From a virus, in IMG/VR virus record IMGVR_UViG_3300042988_001945, positions 1 to 31,065 of that record: a DNA stretch of 31,065 nucleotides; one strand, given 5' to 3'. Shown in pieces: positions 22,501 to 30,743 of this stretch. The notes below the pieces were generated by a model, which ran no database searches, was not told the origin of the DNA, and saw nothing but the letters and a program-made list of their open reading frames with translations. Within the stretch, counting starts at the first letter, position 1; each line of letters starts with the position of its first letter. The translations under genes and the position numbers were made by a program.

Positions 22501-23795
22501 GTGGAACTTACTATAATGGAGGAAACAGGGATACTGATATAATGAGGCCTGGTGCTGAAGGGACAGAGCTTGGCTCTGCAGAATCTATGATGGGTAAGAC
22601 AGCTATTGGAAATCCATTTGAGGATTCAGATTTCTTAGCAGGAAGAAGGGGTGTTAGACACGTTGTAAATACAATTAAGTCTAGTAGCTCTCCATTAGCT
22701 GCAAACTTTGACCCTCAGAATAATAGAGTTTACATAACTGGTAAGAATGAAGATGGTACTGAAAGAAAGAGTAGACAAAAGTTTACCATAGCAAATCCTT
22801 ATGCTCCAAGCGGAGCTAAGCAACTTGTATTCTACCTAAGAAATTATGCAAATAAGAATCCAAATCAGGACTTACAGGAAATATATTTGCCACCATATAT
22901 CAAGAGTATACAGAATACTGAAACAGCAAATTGGAATACTGTAGATTTCCTTGGTAGACCAGAATCGGTATATACATACAATACTTCAAACAGAAGTGCA
23001 TCTATTTCTTTTTACATATTGACAGATTACACTCAGAGGGTTGTTGTTGGAACTAATTGGGGACAAGATAATACTCCAGAATTGGAAGCATTTATTGATA
23101 GACATATAACAAACCCAGTTATAGATGTGAATCTTGGTGAAAAAAACAAAACCGACAAAGAGCTTCAAGAAAGGAATCAAAAAAATGAAGAGAATGTAGC
23201 GGCTAATTCTCCAGAAACATCTGAGAACCAAAGTAAGATTATATCAATTCAAACTGAGGCTAATAAATTCCAAAAAAAGGTGATTGACAACAAGGCTCAA
23301 GAATTTGTTAAGGCGAATTATAAATATTCAGAAACTAATTCAAAAAATACGAATACATATGCTGATGTTGTGAATGGGAGCAGTCAGGATACACTTGAAA
23401 GGATTAGACAAATGAATGAAAACTTCATATTCCAACCAGCATATTTCTCTGGAGATAAAGTTGATTTTATTACGAGGATGGAATTCCTTTCTAAGATGAC
23501 GAGGCCAGCAAATGCATTTGCTGATAATACTGGTTTCTCATTTACCAGCCCCCCTGTTTGTCACATTAAGCTTGGAACTTTTTGGGACCATGACATCATA
23601 GTTAATAGTGTTAGCTTTGACTACACAGATGCTCCATGGACTCTTGATGATGGTACAGACGGCATGGTACAACCTATGTGGGCCCTTGTAACTATAGACT
23701 TTAATATTATAGGACCTTATGGTGGCGGAGCAGGAAGACCTCCATTGGCTGGAGATATTGGTGGTATGTATAGCAAAAGAACAATGGAGGGTTGA
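19596..23795 (+). CDS. Giant repeat protein with C-terminal baseplate/tube-junction domain
   Basis: A 1399-residue protein in two parts. Residues about 37-714 are some thirty tandem units of about 22 residues, consensus near DLSxNxPxxTDLExDSxPFRxx; early units use SKNVP, later ones SxNIP and DSVPFR. One more unit follows at about 754-775. Residues about 780-1399 are non-repetitive. The last 130 residues (ITRMEFLSKMTRPANAFAD, SPPVCHIKLGTFWDHDIIV, SFDYTDAPW, PMWALVTIDFNIIGPYGG) fit the tube-like fold of T4 gp48/gp54-type proteins, which join tail tube to baseplate, and the position after the tape measure agrees. A coiled segment (about 1185-1250) interrupts that domain. The repeats are unlike gp48/gp54 and may form an extended rod. 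A second ATG follows at 19599; either start is possible. The domain call is by pattern only. Confidence 0.8.
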   Translation: MMEDGFPLFDPNDEASRQEERLREYYEEFSANARRKLLSKTITRPTTVYDVLYPQTREALLSKNVPFNTDLEESSKEIRDRLVAKLVVDETDLDKISENFRKSLLARAKIQDDNKNLSQQSDIFRKDMISKNVSGSMSIDDYSEQARIENKSKNRPNLSLNKKFDDISDASRTSSTSKNVPKGQDLLRDSEFYRNQFRKNDINKNVPSNYDFDKNSAAFRRNNLSKNAEKEVSDLLSDSKLLRDANISKNAKETADLESLSEGYRDNSVSKNVPKSQDLLKFSDEIRNQFRKNDINKNVPSDFDIERDSSKFRRDNLAKNVKNRKGDLQDDSDIYRKSNLNKNSEGQTTADIDLLSEEARLNNTSKNLSRTTDLEKDSIEFRKGDLSLNVKSDSDLESESNIYRKDDLSNNRPKTTDLESESSKYRADDLSLNVTKVTDIQIDSVPFRDGNLSLNKPVETNIQRDSVEFRFNNLSNNEPKTSNLETDSVPFRLEDLSNNNPRVTDLETDSVPFRKNVQSFNKPRFTDLEVDSVPFRESDLSFNAPKFTNLETDSVPYRLSDLSYNVPIITDLEDDSIPFREDDLSFNVPIVTNLIVDSTPYLYNNLSSNIPIDSDLEVDSIPFRDNLLSNNVPSFSNLLTDSQPFRDDNLSSNVSNTGDLATDSIPFRNDNLSSNIPIGSNLLADSIQFREDNLSSNISVTSDLLTDSADIRDSNIAKNAGFGLLGVNIDGAGTSAFLGISRVFTQGILVRTLLLSKNKPKNSNLLDDSDAFRENNKLPNRWQVNNNEYANNGQNATLASLMQGDYNNDQYHDYNSIFAPVGGNPVSYGVFSTDTYRRNVSTKLQQMYGTSVGDEFPSSRVDVRLNTAYYSVDTVSPNGGGFINSSYNQDSYIPYVSGYITYTIKNYNIERNAFNLEQRQTGDPSTLATLQEYDAQGFQDLISKTIGSFKGVFQTRTLTTPADIIQKNGGTYYNGGNRDTDIMRPGAEGTELGSAESMMGKTAIGNPFEDSDFLAGRRGVRHVVNTIKSSSSPLAANFDPQNNRVYITGKNEDGTERKSRQKFTIANPYAPSGAKQLVFYLRNYANKNPNQDLQEIYLPPYIKSIQNTETANWNTVDFLGRPESVYTYNTSNRSASISFYILTDYTQRVVVGTNWGQDNTPELEAFIDRHITNPVIDVNLGEKNKTDKELQERNQKNEENVAANSPETSENQSKIISIQTEANKFQKKVIDNKAQEFVKANYKYSETNSKNTNTYADVVNGSSQDTLERIRQMNENFIFQPAYFSGDKVDFITRMEFLSKMTRPANAFADNTGFSFTSPPVCHIKLGTFWDHDIIVNSVSFDYTDAPWTLDDGTDGMVQPMWALVTIDFNIIGPYGGGAGRPPLAGDIGGMYSKRTMEG
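19704..21920 (+). repeat. About 30 coding tandem repeats of 66 bp (22 residues)
   Basis: Core array 19704-21737 with an isolated final unit at 21855-21920. Unit length is mostly 22 codons, sometimes 23-26. There is a higher-order duplication: the four-unit block from about residue 177 (begins STSKNVPKGQDLL) is repeated from about residue 270 (begins SVSKNVPKSQDLL), including the shared NQFRKNDINKNVPS. Units 20-24 are the most alike (ETDSVPFR, TDLE), suggesting later local expansion. At DNA level the units have diverged, so the array is under protein-level constraint rather than being a fresh satellite. Confidence 0.88.
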
Positions 23796-23834
23796 TAATT
23801 TGTTTATTTTTTTTTATTATTATAATTATATAAG

Positions 23835-24140
23835 ATGGGATTCAATTTTTATAAGTATTTGATTCAAGATGGTAAGATGAGTAACATGCCACCTATAAGT
23901 ATTGAAAAAAGGAGTACTGACAAGTATGTTTTATACAATTCTCAAAATAACAGACTTGATAATATTGCTGGAGATATTTATACAGATGAAACCCTTTGGA
24001 GGTTAATCTTATGGGCCAATGAGCAGTATTTTATAGAATTTGACATTCCAGATAACACCGTAATAAGAGTCCCGTTTCCAATGCAAGATGTGTTGAATGA
24101 AGTAAACTCAAAAATTATTGCACTAAAAAATAAAGGATAA
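23835..24140 (+). CDS. Baseplate wedge protein, gp53/LysM-like
   Basis: A 101-residue protein. The pattern GDIYTDETLWRLILWANEQY, then FDIPDNTVIRVPFP resembles the LysM-like core of T4 gp53-type baseplate proteins (a Trp-containing helix followed by a strand ending in IP). It starts with GFNFYKYLIQ. The gene lies between the tube-junction protein and the hub, which suits a small wedge or hub-connector protein, and its stop overlaps the hub start (TAATG). An AT-only upstream region (TATTATTATAATTATATAAG) is a poor match to the virion promoter motif. The assignment is by short pattern and position. Confidence 0.65.
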   Translation: MGFNFYKYLIQDGKMSNMPPISIEKRSTDKYVLYNSQNNRLDNIAGDIYTDETLWRLILWANEQYFIEFDIPDNTVIRVPFPMQDVLNEVNSKIIALKNKG

Positions 24141-27100
24141 TGCCTAGAGTAGAACCTGCTGAATTTCATATGAAAGACCTTTTTATTGACGCAGAACTTA
24201 TCGTCAGTAAGGATGGTACTATATACGATTTTCTTGGAAGGAAGCTTTTTAGTACGTCTTTCTTTAGGAATGATACTGGTTTTGGTATCACTAATATTGA
24301 AATTGAAGTAAACACATCTTTACAACCTATAGTATCAATAACTTTTAAAGATTTATATGGTAAGACAATTTTTGGAGGGCAAAAAAGAATAGAAAGTGAG
24401 TTAGATGGAGTTCAATCTCTTGATTACTCTGTTTTATTTGACTGGCCACCTCCAAAGTTTATTTTTGCATTCAAGGGTTATCTTGGAAAATCTGTTACTT
24501 GGCTTTTAAATCTTAAAAAAACATCTACATCATTTAACTCTAGTGATGGTAGTTATGAGATTAAGTGTGAATTCGTTCCTAATCAGTGGGGTTTTTTTGC
24601 TGATATACCTATGTTATTTCTTTTGGCAGCCAAACCACTAAGAAGAGAGAGGCTTGGCAAAAATGCTTCTGCAGAACAAAAGAGGTCAATAACAAGTGTT
24701 TTTGACTTGATAAAAATAGGAAAGCAAGTGGAGGTGAAGACTCAGGAAACGACTAAGGATTTTGATAAGCTTGTAAAAAAGCTAGGAGCTTTAAAGTCAA
24801 ACATAACGACTTCAATTGTAGGTTCGAGACTTAATTCTTTTGGGGAGACTATTGACGGAATTGTAAACAACATACAGGTTCAGGGTTTTAAGTCAATAAC
24901 TATTCCTAATATTGGGGATTTGGAAGGCTCTGTAAATACCGAAGAGAAGATAAATAAGAAATCATTAACACCATCTTCTTTAAGTAAGCTTAATACATAT
25001 TTACTTTTTTCATTGAAGTATCCAGGTTCTGAAAATATTTCTACAAACTCAAATCTTGATGGTCTAAGCGATGAGGCTATTGCACAGGCTAAGAGTAAGG
25101 TAATAAATGTTATAAATGAAAATCTTAGAAACGTTGAAAAAGAGATACAGAGAAGAGTTTATAATAGTTCTAAAACAAAACTGCAGAAAATAACTATTGG
25201 AGAGATTTTTAAGCAATTAGCAAAAGATGCTGCTTTTATAATGGGTAGTATATTGGACTATGGATTAGAAGGTTCAAATGTTCCTGAAAGGAGTGGTGCT
25301 GATATTGATGATAAAATAATTGGTAAAGCTTTCCCCCTTTATATCAATAAAGATGGGGAAGAAGTTCCTGCAACTAGCGAGGCTTCTGGATTGTCTATTG
25401 GGGTGGACTCAATAGAAATGGATTTTGTAAGAAAATTTATAAATGCTATTAGTGAGGGTATTGCAAAAGACTTACCAACTTCTGATTTATCTGGATTGGC
25501 TCAGAGTGACACTCTTAAGACAAGGATAAATAATGCAGAGATGGCTCAATCTAATCCGTATAAGCCAAATTATCAAAATATTGCTTCAAATATATTGGTT
25601 AGAAGTGGTATTGTAGCTTACACCACAACGAGTTATGACCCTAATTATCCAGGAGACTGGGGGAATGAATGGTTTAGAATTGACAATGATGGTTCTGAAG
25701 GAATATCTGAGCTTGCAAATTTAGATTCTGAAAACATAACTGATGATATTTTAAACTCACTTTCAGATGTTGACCTTTTGTTGCTTAAAAGGTTTTGTAG
25801 ATTTTTCTTGAAATTTTATGATAGGTCTGGAGAGTTTTTATTAGATTCAGAAGGAAATGAGGGTAGTGCTATATCTTCAGATGCAGCAAGTTCGTATGAA
25901 TACCCAGTATCTATAGATGATAATCAGACATTAACTTTTTCTCAAGTTTTTTCAACTTTAAATAAACCATTTGTGGTAGAAGAGGGGGTGTCTGAGCTTG
26001 AGCCTCAAGAATTTGGGGCAATGTCACAAGGTTCTGTTACAAATAATGTTGAACACCCTTTGTCATTTGTAGATACATCTAATTATACGGCAAAAAGAAT
26101 AGTTAACAACGGTATTGCATATATGATTCCAAACATTAATAATGATGAAAATTATGTTATTGTTTTTGAGGGAAATATGAATCAAACCGCTCAGGGTGTC
26201 AATAGTAGTAAGAGTGATTCTGAATTAAAGAATTCAGAGAATAAGGACTCTGGAGATGTACTAGGATATGTACCGCTTGAGGCGTTTAAAGATTCCGAGG
26301 GAGAAGACCTCGGTAGATTTGAGGTTTTATTAGAATATGTTCAAGAGGGAAAAGCTTTGTTTGGAAATAAAATGAGAGACCCAAATAGAACATTCTACAC
26401 AAATTCGGATGATAGTCAAGAGTTTCAAGGTTTTCTTTGGAATAAATTGCAGCCTAATGGAGAATTGGCTATTTTTGAAAGTGTAGAGCAAGCTGTTGAT
26501 AAGGGTTTTAATGATAGAAATGATTTTGCTTTATTAGGGGATATTGGATTTACAGCGTATGCTGGATTTGAAGATAATTCATATGTTTTTGCTCCTTTTG
26601 GAGATGGAAGCTCTGTGTCTGTTGATGATGATAGAGCAATAAATCAAAGGGTTTATATAAGAAGGATTTGTGAATCAGTATTAAAAAGAATAAACAAGAT
26701 TGAGGATGAAAAAAATCAAGTAATTGGTTCTGTATTAGGTAAGGCTGGGGAACAGGAAAATGCTCTATACAAACAAATGCACAATTTATACCACCAATGG
26801 CAAGCGATTGCCTACAAGGGCTCATCTAATATGGATAGCATAAGGAATGGAAAAGGCGGACAAGCTTTAGATGTAAGTAAGAATTTAGCAACCGAGTTAG
26901 AAAAAAGATATGGAGGAAGTCATGTTGATTTGAATATTAATGAGACTGAGACAGACGGACTTCCAGATGGCTCTTTTATTTATGAATTCCCTCTACAGAG
27001 GATAACTGGAAAAAATCTTGGAAAGGATAATAAGCCAATAAATACAAGAAACTCCATTATCAACATAGAGCCAATGTATAAATTAAATGCTGACACAAGT

Positions 27101-28420
27101 GTGCTTAACATAATTCAGCAGGTGTGCACAAAAAACAACTTTTTGTTTGTTCCAATTCCTGGTAATGCTTCGTATCTTAATGTTCAGGATATATACACCC
27201 CTAATCCTCAGAGTATAGAAATTGAGCCGATGAATTATTTTCATGTATTGTTTACGCCTACACCAGAATCAAGGTCTAAGATAGGTTCGAACGAACCTTT
27301 ATCTTTAGCTGAAAACCATACAGCCTATATGGCTAATTCGTTTTCTATAAAATATGGAAGCCCAGATAACCAAATTGTAAGCGATGTTCAAGTGGGTACA
27401 GATGAGAATAAGACAACTGCTGAGAGTATTGTAAACCTCCAGAGGTTGGTTGATAATGAAAACCAGAATAAGAAGGTTACAACAGACTGCTCTGTATTAC
27501 CCGTTATGGAAGGTCGCTCATACACCGCTTCAATAGAAATGCTTGGTAATGCTCAGGTATATCCTATGCAATTTTTCTACCTAGAAAACTCTCCACTTTT
27601 TGGGGGTCTTTATCAGGTGATGAAGGTAAAACATTCAATAAATCCTAATAACATGAAAACAAATGTTGAAGGAATTAGGATGAGATTTAGTCCAGGTAAT
27701 GGTTATGGGTCTATTAAGCCAATTACGCTTGAAACATTTGAAGACTTAGGGCCAGTTGGTTCAGCTGTTCCACTTTCTCAAGAAGAAATAGATAGATTGA
27801 AGAACTTCAGCACATCTACAACAAGTGGAGGAGGGGGGTCAACTACATCTACTGGTGGCTCAGCTGTTAAAGCTTCTAAGACAATGGTGGAAGTTTTGCT
27901 TTCAGCTGGGTATAAGAGAGGAACTATTGAATATGAGTTGGCATTGATTATAGGGACAAAAGAAGGATATAGAAAAGGTTCTAAGAATAGGCCTTCAAGA
28001 AATAATAATCCAGGAAACCTGGCGTGGAGTAGTTCGTTTAAATCTATTGATAAAGACTCTGTATTAGAGCCACCGAATTCAAAAGGTGAAAGAAGGTTTG
28101 CGCATTTTTCTACTCCAGAGTTAGGGACAGTAGCTTTAGTTGGTAAAATAAAAGGCTGGGCAAAAGGAAGTTACCCAGCTACAATAGTAACTGGAACAAG
28201 TAAAAAAGCAAAGGATTATAGGTCGAAATATTCCGTTCCTAGTTCTTTGGATGGTATTGCAAATAAAGGTGTAAAGCTGAGTATAGAGCAATTCTTTTAT
28301 ATTTATGCTCCACCAAGTGAAAATAACACAGAAAGCTATATTAATAGCGTGGTAAGGTCTTTATCTGTAAACTTTCCAGGTATTACAAGAAAATCATTAA
28401 TATATAATTATTTGTCATAA
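24140..28420 (+). CDS. Baseplate hub protein with C-terminal peptidoglycan hydrolase domain
   Basis: A 1426-residue protein. The N-terminal region (ITNIEIEVNTSLQPIVSITF, DLYGKTIFGG, FDWPPPKFIFAFKGYLGKS) and the later PMQFFYLENSPLFGGLYQVMKVKHSI segment fit tail-hub proteins of the gp27/gpD type, separated by a long region with many acidic loops. A Gly/Ser/Thr linker (about 1225-1247) leads to a lysozyme-like domain, about 1250-1420: ALIIGTKEGY with the presumed catalytic Glu, RNNNPGNLAW, FAHFSTPELGTVALVGKI and FFYIYAPPSENNTESYI, the pattern of virion-associated muramidase/transglycosylase domains. Such a protein would form the puncturing hub and cut peptidoglycan during entry. T4 also has a lysozyme in its hub, but in a separate gp5 chain. 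Overlaps the preceding gene by one base. Confidence 0.83.
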   Translation: MPRVEPAEFHMKDLFIDAELIVSKDGTIYDFLGRKLFSTSFFRNDTGFGITNIEIEVNTSLQPIVSITFKDLYGKTIFGGQKRIESELDGVQSLDYSVLFDWPPPKFIFAFKGYLGKSVTWLLNLKKTSTSFNSSDGSYEIKCEFVPNQWGFFADIPMLFLLAAKPLRRERLGKNASAEQKRSITSVFDLIKIGKQVEVKTQETTKDFDKLVKKLGALKSNITTSIVGSRLNSFGETIDGIVNNIQVQGFKSITIPNIGDLEGSVNTEEKINKKSLTPSSLSKLNTYLLFSLKYPGSENISTNSNLDGLSDEAIAQAKSKVINVINENLRNVEKEIQRRVYNSSKTKLQKITIGEIFKQLAKDAAFIMGSILDYGLEGSNVPERSGADIDDKIIGKAFPLYINKDGEEVPATSEASGLSIGVDSIEMDFVRKFINAISEGIAKDLPTSDLSGLAQSDTLKTRINNAEMAQSNPYKPNYQNIASNILVRSGIVAYTTTSYDPNYPGDWGNEWFRIDNDGSEGISELANLDSENITDDILNSLSDVDLLLLKRFCRFFLKFYDRSGEFLLDSEGNEGSAISSDAASSYEYPVSIDDNQTLTFSQVFSTLNKPFVVEEGVSELEPQEFGAMSQGSVTNNVEHPLSFVDTSNYTAKRIVNNGIAYMIPNINNDENYVIVFEGNMNQTAQGVNSSKSDSELKNSENKDSGDVLGYVPLEAFKDSEGEDLGRFEVLLEYVQEGKALFGNKMRDPNRTFYTNSDDSQEFQGFLWNKLQPNGELAIFESVEQAVDKGFNDRNDFALLGDIGFTAYAGFEDNSYVFAPFGDGSSVSVDDDRAINQRVYIRRICESVLKRINKIEDEKNQVIGSVLGKAGEQENALYKQMHNLYHQWQAIAYKGSSNMDSIRNGKGGQALDVSKNLATELEKRYGGSHVDLNINETETDGLPDGSFIYEFPLQRITGKNLGKDNKPINTRNSIINIEPMYKLNADTSVLNIIQQVCTKNNFLFVPIPGNASYLNVQDIYTPNPQSIEIEPMNYFHVLFTPTPESRSKIGSNEPLSLAENHTAYMANSFSIKYGSPDNQIVSDVQVGTDENKTTAESIVNLQRLVDNENQNKKVTTDCSVLPVMEGRSYTASIEMLGNAQVYPMQFFYLENSPLFGGLYQVMKVKHSINPNNMKTNVEGIRMRFSPGNGYGSIKPITLETFEDLGPVGSAVPLSQEEIDRLKNFSTSTTSGGGGSTTSTGGSAVKASKTMVEVLLSAGYKRGTIEYELALIIGTKEGYRKGSKNRPSRNNNPGNLAWSSSFKSIDKDSVLEPPNSKGERRFAHFSTPELGTVALVGKIKGWAKGSYPATIVTGTSKKAKDYRSKYSVPSSLDGIANKGVKLSIEQFFYIYAPPSENNTESYINSVVRSLSVNFPGITRKSLIYNYLS

Positions 28421-28428
28421 TTTTTTGT

Positions 28429-28436
28429 TACCTTTG
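28429..28436 (+). promoter_or_regulatory. TAnnTTTG box in front of the family A polymerase
   Basis: TACCTTTG matches the Bacteroidota -7 element and ends 4 nt before the ATG at 28441. The nearest TTTG upstream (28411-28414) is only 14 nt away, short of the usual 19-21. If active, the transcript would be leaderless or nearly so. Confidence 0.4.
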
Positions 28437-28440
28437 CGCT

Positions 28441-30102
28441 ATGTTCAGGATTTGCAGAATAATAGTCGAAACAGAGGAACAAGGAAATTTTCTAAAGGAG
28501 TATCTTGGAGGATACCCTGTTGAGATTACTCAACGGCTTGACCTTGATGGTGTCGTATCTCAAGAAATTGGCAAAGGTATTCCAACCCTATTTATAGGAT
28601 GGAATTCTGTTAAGCATAGATTCCCAGAACAAAAGATAAGTGAAAATAAGGTCATGAACAATTTGTTCTGGACATATAATGAATCTGAGTGTAATCAGAT
28701 TGATGGTCAGAGTTATCATAGGAATATTGAGGAGTTTGTAAATGAAAATCTTAAGAAATGGCTTCCAAGTGACTTCACCATCTATGATTCTATTTTGCAT
28801 GGTGACTTTTATAAATTTATAAACAAGAACATAACTTTATCACCAGGATTTATAACCTATGCGCACTTTAGCAAAGGTGCTATGTACATGAGAAATGGTG
28901 ATAAGAATTTTATTGCAAACATTAAGAGTCTGTGGTTAACTGAGGGTAATTATAAGGAGCTTGTTACAGATGTTCTCAATAGCATGAATTGCATGGTTTA
29001 TTCATATGATGGGATTGAAGAGTATGTAAACCTTGACAGGCTTGAAAATGTATTAGCGCTTGATATTATACGCTGGGTTAAGTTTGGCGTAGAAACTCCG
29101 ATTAAGTATTTCCAGATAGTTCCTCACATGGATGTGAATAAGTACATTCCATTCTTGATGAGTAAGATACCATTCGATTCTCTTGAGATGGATGAGGAAG
29201 AAGAGGTGTACTTCAATAGAATGTGTGAGAGGGATAAGATAAATAGATGGATGTCCACTAGGTATATTTCATTTTCTTATGATTTTAAGAAGAAGCTTGA
29301 CTTCTTGAATCGTGACTACGCAAAACTAGCTAAGATAAATTACTCAACAAAGAGAACGATTACTGGAAGGATAACATCTGTAGATAGATATAACCCACAA
29401 AACCTATCAAAGTCAAACGATGAGAGGGCTATGATAGTTTCAAGATTTAGAGGTGGTCAGATTTATCAATTTGATTTTACGTCTTTCGAGATAAGAATTG
29501 CACTTTATCTTTGTGAGGATAGTGATTTCATTGAACAGTATTACGACAAAGATATTCATGCTGAAACAGCAATGATTATCTTCGAATCAATGGACTTCAC
29601 AGAGGAACAGAGGAATATTGCAAAGGATGTTAACCACACTGTGCTATATGGTGCTGGTGAAGCTACTATTTTGAAGAAACTTGAAGGATTGCCTTATCCT
29701 CATGAGAAGATGCTTAGAGTTAAGGAGTTTATGGCCCCAATATTTAAAAAGTCAAAGGAGCTTGCCGATTTGGCAGAAAACCAGGGCTACATAATAAATA
29801 AGTGGGGTTCCATTATTAAGCCAGAAAAGTCATATGCAGGATTTAATAACTATATACAGTCAACAGCAGCAGAAATAATTGTTGATAAGGTGATAGAAAT
29901 AAAACAAATCCTTAAGGGCAAGAAAAGCCAGTTCATGTTTCAAGTGCATGACTCACTTGTGCTTGACATACATCCAGATGAACTATACGTAGCTGATGAA
30001 ATCGCTAAGGCCATGTCCTATCATAGAGGTATGGCATTCTCTGTTAACTTTAAGCACGGCCCTAATTACAAGGATTTATCATCCGAGTCTGTTTACTTCT
30101 AA
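28441..30102 (+). CDS. Family A DNA polymerase without exonuclease domain
   Basis: A 553-residue polymerase. The C-terminal half has TGR (308-310), motif A DFTSFEIR (D345, E350), motif B RNIAKDVNHTVLYG (R391, K395, H399, Y403) and motif C QVHD (501-504, catalytic D504). The usual phenylalanine of motif B (E. coli F762 position) is histidine here. The N-terminal 250 residues show none of the DEDD exonuclease motifs and are not recognised. It is the second polymerase in the window, next to a zinc protein and a RecA-like recombinase, so gap filling, repair or recombination-linked synthesis is likely, with the family C enzyme as replicase; that split is inference. It begins just after a TAnnTTTG box. 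Confidence 0.93.
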   Translation: MFRICRIIVETEEQGNFLKEYLGGYPVEITQRLDLDGVVSQEIGKGIPTLFIGWNSVKHRFPEQKISENKVMNNLFWTYNESECNQIDGQSYHRNIEEFVNENLKKWLPSDFTIYDSILHGDFYKFINKNITLSPGFITYAHFSKGAMYMRNGDKNFIANIKSLWLTEGNYKELVTDVLNSMNCMVYSYDGIEEYVNLDRLENVLALDIIRWVKFGVETPIKYFQIVPHMDVNKYIPFLMSKIPFDSLEMDEEEEVYFNRMCERDKINRWMSTRYISFSYDFKKKLDFLNRDYAKLAKINYSTKRTITGRITSVDRYNPQNLSKSNDERAMIVSRFRGGQIYQFDFTSFEIRIALYLCEDSDFIEQYYDKDIHAETAMIIFESMDFTEEQRNIAKDVNHTVLYGAGEATILKKLEGLPYPHEKMLRVKEFMAPIFKKSKELADLAENQGYIINKWGSIIKPEKSYAGFNNYIQSTAAEIIVDKVIEIKQILKGKKSQFMFQVHDSLVLDIHPDELYVADEIAKAMSYHRGMAFSVNFKHGPNYKDLSSESVYF

Positions 30103-30207
30103 AATTTTTTCAAAAAAATTCATTTTTTTTCATTTTTCACTTGATTTTTCATGTCCAGATTCTTATTATTAATTATAATAATTTGAATAAAATATAAAAC
30201 AGGAATC

Positions 30208-30714
30208 ATGGGAAATTTCAAGATGAAAATCGAGAGAAAAGTAGGTAAGAGAACCTACGAGTTCACTGTTGAGGGAGAAAACCTTCATGAGGCAGTGATG
30301 GAATCAAAAAAACTTTCTTTTTATGACGTGCACAAGTGCGGTTGTTGTGGCAGCGATGACTTAGTACTTGATGCTCACGTAGCAAAGGGAAAATTTAAGT
30401 ATACAACTGTTAAGTGTAACAAGTGTAAGGCTTCTGTAAACTTTGGTCAGCAACAAGAGGATTCAAACATCTTCTATCTTAGAACAAGAGATAAGTCTGA
30501 CGGTTCAGGTAAGGAAATTGACTGGCAGCCATTCAATTCAAATGATGTTCATGGGTTCGCTCCTCAAGCACAGGCTCCACAGGCACAATTCCCAAACCAG
30601 CAAATGGCTCAACAGCAAGTTAACAACTATGCTCAGCCAATGCAGCAACAACCAATGCAACAACCAATGCAACAGCCTTATGGCAACAACGGTTACAACC
30701 AACAAGGACAGTAA
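30208..30714 (+). CDS. Zinc-binding protein with Gln/Pro-rich tail, possible ssDNA-binding protein
   Basis: A 168-residue protein. Residues 1-85 form a small domain with a zinc ribbon: HKCGCC (C44, C46, C47) and CNKC (C70, C73). Residues about 86-112 contain YLRTRDK and an acidic/Trp segment, and 115-168 are a low-complexity tail of Gln, Pro, Asn and Ala with a repeated QQPMQ motif. A compact DNA-binding domain plus a disordered Gln-rich tail, placed between a DNA polymerase and a RecA/UvsX-like gene, suggests a single-stranded DNA-binding or recombination-mediator protein. The tail lacks the acidic DDDIPF-like tip of bacterial SSB. Function is inferred from layout and neighbours. Confidence 0.7.
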   Translation: MGNFKMKIERKVGKRTYEFTVEGENLHEAVMESKKLSFYDVHKCGCCGSDDLVLDAHVAKGKFKYTTVKCNKCKASVNFGQQQEDSNIFYLRTRDKSDGSGKEIDWQPFNSNDVHGFAPQAQAPQAQFPNQQMAQQQVNNYAQPMQQQPMQQPMQQPYGNNGYNQQGQ

Positions 30715-30743
30715 ATTGAGTAATACTTAAATTTTTTATAAGC

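Noticed and set aside
30103-30130. Terminator after the family A polymerase
   Set aside because: AATTTTTT/AAAAAATT followed by a T8 run looks palindromic but is entirely A-T with almost no loop; too weak to call.
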